The notes under the pieces were generated by a model that worked only from the letters and a program-made list of their open reading frames with translations, did not search any database and was not told where the DNA came from. This document shows, one piece after another, positions 56,557 through 64,000 of a DNA stretch of 64,000 nucleotides. The stretch is from Primula veris (taxonomy: Eukaryota > Streptophyta > Magnoliopsida > Ericales > Primulaceae), in NCBI GenBank assembly GCA_963682055.1, contig OY821742.1, positions 2,007,816 through 2,071,815 on the forward strand. The letters are read 5' to 3'. The position numbers and the translations under genes are program-made. Position 1 is the stretch's first letter; each line of letters opens with the position of its first letter.

Positions 56557-59500
56557 TAGAAATTACCAAGAGATAAAGCCTCACTCACAATAAAAGCCAC
56601 AATCCTGCTTCTTCAAATTTCTTTGCCTGTTAGCCGCAACTCGATAGCAAGATATAAAACTGGTTCTGAATAAAGAATTTAAAGGTAATTTAGATGATTA
56701 GTAAACGTTTATGTGTATCCAATGATAAAGTACGTAGGATCGTAATTCAAAATTTCAAGAAACAATTCATAGAACTAGCGTGATCTAAACTTGGAAATTA
56801 ATTTTAACCAATTAATGCTTCTCATTTCCCCTTTCAATAATTAGTATGACTATTAATCTAATTACTTACAAATTAAAGCTATTTTAGGAAAGAGTTATAT
56901 AGCTAGGGTCAGTTTCTTCGTCTTTATTCAATGGATTTTTAGGAATACTAACTTGTTGGGGGCATGCACATGATAATGAAGAATATCTTTTATTATTCAT
57001 TAAGCGACTACAATAAATGTTAATCATAAGTTAGTGCTTCAAAATATATCACTCCTTATTAAAAAGTTTCATATCCTCTTAATAATTAATGACACTACAA
57101 TCAGTTTCTTATAGAAATAATATACATTAAATAAGAATTCATGAAAAAATGATTTATGCTTAGAGACTAGCTAGAAATACTAAATACTCCATACTTCTTT
57201 TAGGCCCATATATATCAATATAAATTAGTCTTCCTAAAAAGGGTTACTTACATTTTTTATAGTATGTGACCCTATTCTAAGAAAGAAATAAATAAATAAA
57301 TAAAAGCGAGGTATCTTGAGAAAGTCATAAAATACTTATTTACAACTATGTATATATGTCATAAAAAAATATACAAAAAAATATATAAATTAAAAATAAA
57401 AACTTTAAAAATTTTGAAAAAAATATTTAAAAAAATTAAAAAAATTGTACATAATATCAATCAGTATTAATTAGACATGGACATACAAGAATGAATATGA
57501 TTGAACATGATCAAACAAGATTAAACATACATGATTGAACAGAATTAGACAGGATCACACATATTTTTGTATAAAAAATGCATTTTTTTAAATTTTGGTT
57601 TTTATTTTTTTTGGATTTTTTAATGATATATGTACCTATTTGTAAATAAGTTCATAAAATATGTATTTATTTGTAAAAGATTCATCAAGTTCAAAACAAC
57701 TAGATTTTTTTATAAATAAGTTTGTAAATATGTACTAAATTGTCATTTTCCCTAATTTTTATGTATATTTTTTCTACTAAGTTATTTGGACAAAATAATG
57801 AATCACTATATCAATAAAATAAAATAAAAGACGTTAATTTTTGCTAATTTTGACTATTTTTATTTTATTTTAATATAGGCCAACATATGATAACTGCACA
57901 TCGTTTGTTTTTGTTACTTGTGTAGTATATATACGTATAATTGAACTTCCAAAATTATTGCGAACTGTGTCAATTAAGTTATTTCACGTTAATAGCTTAG
58001 CATAAAGAAATAATCTAAATTAATTATTGGTTTTTAAAAAAATTCTTAAGATCATTTAATTGTCGCTTAATTGCTTCAAGCATGTAATTGCACCTTATAT
58101 AATGGATTTATAATATTACCCATCTCTTTCAACTTGTCTAGATATTATTTGTTTTCCCCTTATCATTAAATTTCTACATATTTGGTTCCAATATTTTTTT
58201 TAAAAAAAACTCACCGAGTTACAAATTTAAAAATAATATTCATGCAAAGTTGGTGGGATAATTTGTATCCTTATTATGTCGCACTTTTCCAAACTATAAA
58301 TACTACACATATTTCTATTTTATATTCTTCTCATAATTATCGTAAGAAACTCGTTCTTTTCTCTCCCCTTTCGATCTCATTGTAATGTGATTCTACTCCG
58401 TCCGTATGATTGGCAATTTGGTACTGAGCAAAGTCGACGGGGATCTCTATCTCTTTAAATATTTGTACGTTGCGGTAGTGGTGGAGGCTCAACAACGGCA
58501 TCACAATTACTGTCACCGTTGCTCCGGTGATTGAAGGCTGTTCGTGATGGCCATGCAACCGATTTCAAATTTAAATCTATATCTCTCTCTCCGTGCAAGT
58601 GTTGCGCTTGCATAGGTCGTCAACTGGGTCATCTGAGACGGGACTACGTCTTGTGTAGTCCTAGATATTGCATGACACAAGGAGAAGAGGGTTATACATT
58701 AATTTAGATCTTAATTTTGGTATTTGATTTGGCTTGTGTAATAAATATACATTATCAATAATTTTCGAAGAGAAGGTTACACACATGCACGTTATAGATT
58801 TTTAAAGTGGGAATTGTAAACTTGGGATATCTTACGTGCCTTATTGTACATTTGAATTTTGAACTAAACTACACACACTTTTATCTCAACTTTAACTAAA
58901 TGCATTTAGGGTGAAATCTATGCATTGACATGTACAAAGTTTCTACAACCTATTGTAGGAAATTATTGTCCACGTTGAAAAATTAAACAAAATCTTTAAT
59001 ACGCATTCTATATATGTTTGTTATGTCTTTTATGGAGTAAACATTAATGCTATGTTTGTTATGTTGTTAATAGTCATTGAATGAAATAAAACGAGGATTT
59101 ATAGTTTAGTTAAGGAGTTATCTTTTCAATTACGTAAAAGATTGGGTAACTTTATGAATCATATCATATAAAAGCATATCTATCTTGTAAAGGAATATCG
59201 CTCAATATTATAATTATAATTAACCCTTAAAAGGTTCTGAATGACTATTTGAGTTGTAAATATCATATCATATTTACTCTCAAAATCATAATAAAATGGT
59301 GCAACAAGCTTCAAACCTACCCAATTGCTGAACCATGCACACGGGTTGTAAGTTCGATTGTTTACTTATCTCATACAATTTTTCAGTTAAATTAATTAAT
59401 TCTTGTTTTTTACTTTTATTTGTGCGAATTCCTAGCACACTTTATTAGTAGAATTGTAGAAGTAACTTCTTTTTTTTGTCTAAGTGTGACATTACTTATG

Positions 59501-60759
59501 GGTATTGAGAATTTTTGTAAATTAAAATTGGTAAAGTAAGTTGATTTCGACTAGTATGCTGTCAAATATTAAGTTTTCTGTTAACTACAGACTAATACTG
59601 ATCCATACTTTCAGCTGTAAAAAGAACTTAACGATACTTTTAATTAACAGGAATGGTTTGATTATTAACCGTGATGACGAATCAAAAGTCTAGAAGTACC
59701 ACTCTAAGATCAGAGCAGCAACCCGCACCGTGGCCATCCCCTACTTTCTAATAGAACAATTTAGTCGGAAGACCTAAACAATGGCGTACTAATACGATGC
59801 GATGATAATTAAATATTGCATATCAGTGTAGACAGGGATTCGAAACAATTGATTCTGAAATCCATTTGGCCATTGAGTATGCAAATTACAAAAAATAGAA
59901 TTTTGTTTTGGCTAAGTAACATATTCCTTTGGCATTAATTACACATAAGCCATCATTTGTAAGGTTCTCCATGGTTATAGACTCATAGAGAGATGAAGAA
60001 AGAAAGCGAAAAGTAGTAACGGCCACGGATACCAAGGCCAAAAACTAGAGGAGCCGAAAAATATAGGGAAAAAAAACAACATTATTATTTAAAAAAGCAA
60101 AATGATCGTTTTTTGGTGAAAAACAAGTAGAATTGTTGATCAAATTAAATTCCATCAGTACAATGAAATGACATCATTTTGAATTAACATCTGCAGACTA
60201 ACCCTAACAAATATTAAAATGTCTCATTATAATATATTTAGATTTAATTTGACAACCAGCTTCTAATCAGATACAATCACATAAAGGGTTTTGTTATCAC
60301 GTCATATATATATATGGATCTCCAAAGTTGAGTATAATTGTATAAATGTACTAGTAATATTTAAAAGGAAGGATGATAAATCATCTCTACTCCGGTCACT
60401 GCAATGGGCTGTTGATAAAAAGTGCAAATAGATCGGATGTCCCGTAATATGTACTCATCTAAAAATGATTTCTCCACGCAGCTACATGATCCTTTAAGTA
60501 CAAAACTTACGAAAACGCTCAGAATAAGTTGTCCATAAAATAATCAACTAACACGTAAAAGAAATATTTAATTTACTAAAACGATTAATTTCATGATAAA
60601 AAGTACAACTATAACTCTTCAAATCAACAAAATGTCATCAGAAAGCATTAATGCTTAAGATTATGCCACATCATTAATCAGTAATTAGACAAGATAGTTA
60701 ATATGTTTATGAGCTCTAGACTCTATGAACTCGTGTAGTGTAATATGTAATGCACGTGT
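56557..60759. other. intergenic, with possible F-box 5'UTR exon and an AT-rich foldback
   Basis: On the minus strand CTTG|GTAATT at 56567/56566 is a good splice donor and could end a 5'UTR exon of the F-box gene, but this is inference. At about 57312-57690 an AT-rich imperfect inverted repeat is visible (CTTATTTACAA against TTGTAAATAAG) around a region of short repeated words (GATTGAACA, ACAAGATTAAACA). I see no protein-coding gene in the rest. Confidence 0.4.
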
Positions 60760-60963
60760 TTATCTCTTTAAATGATCTCGTGGGAACACTTTTTTCCGGC
60801 TAATCTTCTTAAAAATCATCAGAATACAACCTCTGGAAACTTTATCTTCTTCTTCATGAATATAAATTAGATCCTTTTTGCTTTTTTCCTTTTCCATTTT
60901 TGCCATCTTCATCTTCTCGTTGTGTAGCTTTCTCATCGTATGAATTTCAGCGATATCGGCCAT
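60760..60963 (-). CDS. possible small basic protein, 67 aa
   Basis: An open frame MADIAEIHTMRKLHNEKMKM... very rich in Lys/Glu/Met (amphipathic, helix-prone first half) with a basic tail (KKISRKKVFPRDHLKR). I do not recognise the family. In its favour are a TATA-like TATATAAAGAG on the minus strand at about 61038-61028, some 65-75 bp upstream of the ATG, and absence of competing features. It could be a genuine short plant peptide gene or a chance frame. Confidence 0.4.
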   Translation of the reverse strand: MADIAEIHTMRKLHNEKMKMAKMEKEKSKKDLIYIHEEEDKVSRGCILMIFKKISRKKVFPRDHLKR

Positions 60964-63761
60964 TACAAGCAGAGTTAATTATGATAAGTGATTTAGTGTG
61001 TCTTTATTAATGTGAGGAGTGATTATCTCTTTATATATACATGTATATAATTAAGATGAAAATGATTGACTTGGTGAGCAAGTGAAATTGTAGAGTGAAG
61101 GTCCAAACTGACTTCCTTTTTTGTGCATTTCAGGAACCAAATTTGACTGGATATTTTGGTCAGTACTTGGGCACAAAGGAAACAATGGGAAATACTGTTG
61201 TTTGAATTATTTAATTCAAAGTCACTTTCGTAGGGTAGTTTATTCGGTAGGCCTGAATCATTTTGTCACATGTCAATAGTTATTAATTAGTGAGCTAAAT
61301 TACTCACTTCAAAATCATTTACGGGATAGTAAATTTTAAGTGCATAATTTAGGTTCTCTTAGTTTTTGAATTGTTGTTCATCGTTTTATCATTCACTCAT
61401 CGTTTTATCATTGAATTATGTATATATTTGTGCTTGAATATTGTACTCTTATTCTTAAATGGTGTAACCATTTGTTCTTAGTAAAAATTGGTGTTTAGTA
61501 CTACTCTACCAACTTAATTAGCAATAGGTAGTAGGCAAAAAAAACTCTATTTGTGTTTAGTATTCTTTAACAATTAAAAGACTTATATATCCTTTTATAA
61601 CAAATTTTGAACAAAATTTTAAAATGTTTCCACAAATCACTCTCTTCGATAAAATCGGTCATGGCTATCTTATTTCAATTTGAACTATTTTACAACATAA
61701 ATATATATAGGCTCTTCTTATCATGTATTCTATCAAATTATCACTAATTATATGTATTTTTAATTAAAATTATTAGTGTATGAATTCTCTCAAATTATCA
61801 CTAATTATTTTGTATTCTATCAAAATAATTAGTGTATTTATTCTTTCAAATTATCACTACTTATTTGTATTCTATTAAAATCATTAGTATATTTATTCTC
61901 TGAAATTATATATATTCTAATAAAATCATTAGAGAGGGAGAAGATGAATTATTACTCAACAGAGATGATAAATGGGGTTGAAAGATGAGGATAATTGACA
62001 CAATTACTTAAAACTTCTTAGAAAAAAAAAAGGATTTAAATAAAGTGATAAAAAGATGACTTAGTGGGAGATATAATAGAAGAGTACAGGGCATAATGGG
62101 AAACCTATTAACACAAATGAAGTTTGAAAGATGGCTTTTTCACTAAACACACACAAAAAAAAAAGGAGATTTTCAGACTGTGGAACACCATAAAGAGAAG
62201 TGTTTTCTTTTGTTCGAAATATTAAAATATTTCTATTTGGTAGACATTAATCCAATTGTCACATTCCTATGATAAGTTGTTAGCCCTACAATCAGTTTTA
62301 TTCGACAGTTACAAAAATTGGTGTTTTAAAATATCTCTATTTGGTAGACATGCATTTGAAGGATTATTGTCATGATAAATTTTCTTGCAAAATGTCATAA
62401 TTTAAATCAAACCAGAAACAAGAAAGTGTACATCGAGAATCAACCCACACCAAAATTACAGAAGTGACAGAAACCTTATTTTGTAACTGTGTTAGAGTAT
62501 ATACAATAGTTTTGTTATTTTTATTATTAACTAAAATAGTTAGGTAACATTGTATTTTTTTTCTCTATTACTTATGTTAAATCATATGTTATCTTTATAG
62601 ATGTTAAAAAGATTGTTAAACATAACAAAATTTTTAATGTTGTTAATTGATGATGTGAAAAAGTATCATTAATTAAAACATGAAATTTATTTCAATTGCC
62701 CCTATTTTAGTTCATATATTAGTGGGGATTTACGAAATAACTAATTAATGAGATTTCAATTAATAATTAATTTTAATTAAAATTAGATAACATTGTTAAG
62801 TTAATACACTAATGTAAATATTAAATTTAATTTAGATATATATTATTTAACATGCAATTAAGTGTCAAAATTAATATTGTTAAAATTAAAATAAATATTT
62901 TGATACAATAGTCGAGCTAATTAATTAATTTGACTTGTCAAAGAACTGATCCACAATGACTGCATTACTCATGTCACATACCAACCTACAATTGATAAAA
63001 TAAATCAAGAATGAAAAGAAAATTAAACTAACAAAAAACCTTCTTTTCTTTCTTTTTTTTTTTATTTTTTTTTTGGGGAATTTTATTGGTCATGTATTTC
63101 TATATTAGATAGAATAGTACCCAGATTTTTTATTTATTTTAATTATCAAGCAAACCTTCATATACTGTAAAGGCAAATAGATACAGATACAGGATTTCAC
63201 CATGTCACAAATATGATATATTCGTTTTTTTTTTCAGGTTATAGCCTTGTAGGCTATTAAAATAGTTCATTAGAAAGAATGTGTAGTTTCTCAGATAACG
63301 TTTGACATTACGAAAACTCTTAAATATATATATGGTCACTAAAAGCAATTGAATTAATAGAAACTGACATGTTATTTTCAAAATGAGTAACAAATTATAA
63401 TTAGCATTTTACACCAGCCAAACTCCAGGGGAGGCTGATACTACATTTAGGCTAAAATCAACAAATTTCCAATTATATTTGTGAATCGGCAGCCAAAACT
63501 ACAATAAAATCAAAAAACAAATACACTATCAAGTTTATATTGACCATCCAAAGTAACTTCAATGAAAATAGAATACCTATTTTTGTGCCACTATTATGTT
63601 TATCATTCCAAGCAATGACATTCTCAAATCATGAAGAAACCATACGAATTTCTAGTATTTGTTACAACTATTAAAAAAGTTCCACGAGCATCAAAGTGCA
63701 CGGTAACAAAACATTAAAGCTAAAGCATAAACAATTTTAACAAAACAAACAAGCATCCTAC
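60964..63761. other. intergenic, no gene seen
   Basis: AT-rich sequence with the minisatellite at 61733-61935. No coding motifs or splice-linked frames recognised. Confidence 0.45.
61733..61935. repeat. minisatellite, ~55-60-bp unit, four copies
   Basis: AAATTATCACTA...TATTCTATCAAAAT.ATTAGTGTAT-type units recur near 61735, 61794, 61848 and 61905 with growing divergence. Confidence 0.75.
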
Positions 63762-64000
63762 CTTTCGTGCTCGCCTTGACCAAATACATGATAATACCGA
63801 TTATAAACTATCGCTCCTTTTTTATCATCCTTCTTAGCCAACCCATTTGCGACAGTACTAGAAGAGGCCCCACTAACCTCGGCACGGTGATAAGGTAAAT
63901 GTCAAGGGACAAAATACTCTTTCTGGTTTTCTTTCTCCTTCCCGTTTCTGGATGGGAATAGATATTTTCCCCCCTTAAAATCACCATTTTCCTCGGTTTC
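63762..64000 (-). pseudogene. exon of a TRM9/ALKBH8-like tRNA (uridine-34) methyltransferase, with in-frame stop; cut by window edge
   Basis: Minus-strand reading gives the C-terminal segment typical of plant TRM9-like methyltransferases, which finish wobble-uridine modification (mcm5U) of certain tRNAs: KEYFVP, then a stop, then HLPYHRAEVSGASSSTVANG, LAKKDDKKGAIVYNRYYHVF. The family has Trp (VPWHLPYHR) where the TGA lies (63902-63904), so a single G-to-A change explains it. A donor GTAGGATGC follows at 63761. No further exon is recognisable between 63400 and 63760. It is probably a truncated pseudogene copy, although the rest of the gene may lie beyond 64000. Confidence 0.7.

Noticed and set aside
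1..64000. tRNA, rRNA or organelle-derived insertions.
   Set aside because: I saw no cloverleaf-compatible tRNA, rRNA core segment or plastid gene when reading. A tRNA scan and a plastid-genome search would be needed to exclude short ones.

Overview
The window is nuclear DNA of a flowering plant, almost certainly a eudicot. It is AT-rich, its genes have short exons and GT-AG introns, and it carries plant-only families (RBOH oxidase, USP/kinase/U-box protein, TIC32-type SDR, LSI2-type transporter, F-box/DUF295) plus many plant transposons. I cannot name the species. All coordinates were read by eye.

Layout. 306-3994 (+) is a dead RBOH NADPH-oxidase copy that keeps its introns but has five in-frame stops and frameshifts. 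3995-12292 holds no gene I can support: two separate ~183-bp tandem arrays, a Stowaway-like MITE and possible CACTA ends. 12293-18005 (+) is a complete eight-exon U-box kinase gene (709 aa) whose kinase domain has HGN where the catalytic Asp is expected. 20754-23484 (+) is a complete eight-exon short-chain dehydrogenase (319 aa). Convergent to it, 24671-27370 (-) is a three-exon LSI2/ArsB-type anion transporter with one extra base in a homopolymer. 31793-38921 (-) is a complete seven-exon fructokinase (334 aa). Its 3.4-kb first intron is filled with a homogenised ~200-205-bp tandem array and CA microsatellites. 39938-41098 (+) is a broken kelch-like gene. 45536-46831 (-) is an intact F-box/DUF295 gene.

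Upstream of the F-box gene, probably in its 5'UTR intron, is a nest of transposons. A 5'-truncated LINE (about 47463-56006) is flanked by a ~535-bp direct repeat. It carries a Harbinger-like insertion and a full-length Copia element with apparently identical 274-bp LTRs, a 5-bp target duplication, an initiator-Met primer site and one intact 1454-codon polyprotein. The rest is AT-rich intergenic DNA with several foldback elements, one possible 67-aa gene (60760-60963, -) and, at the right edge, one exon of a TRM9/ALKBH8-like tRNA methyltransferase with an in-frame stop.

The genes are unrelated housekeeping or signalling genes, not an operon or cluster. The main points of interest are the intron satellite array, the predicted pseudokinase E3, the long direct repeat around the LINE, the very young Copia copy and the series of broken genes.
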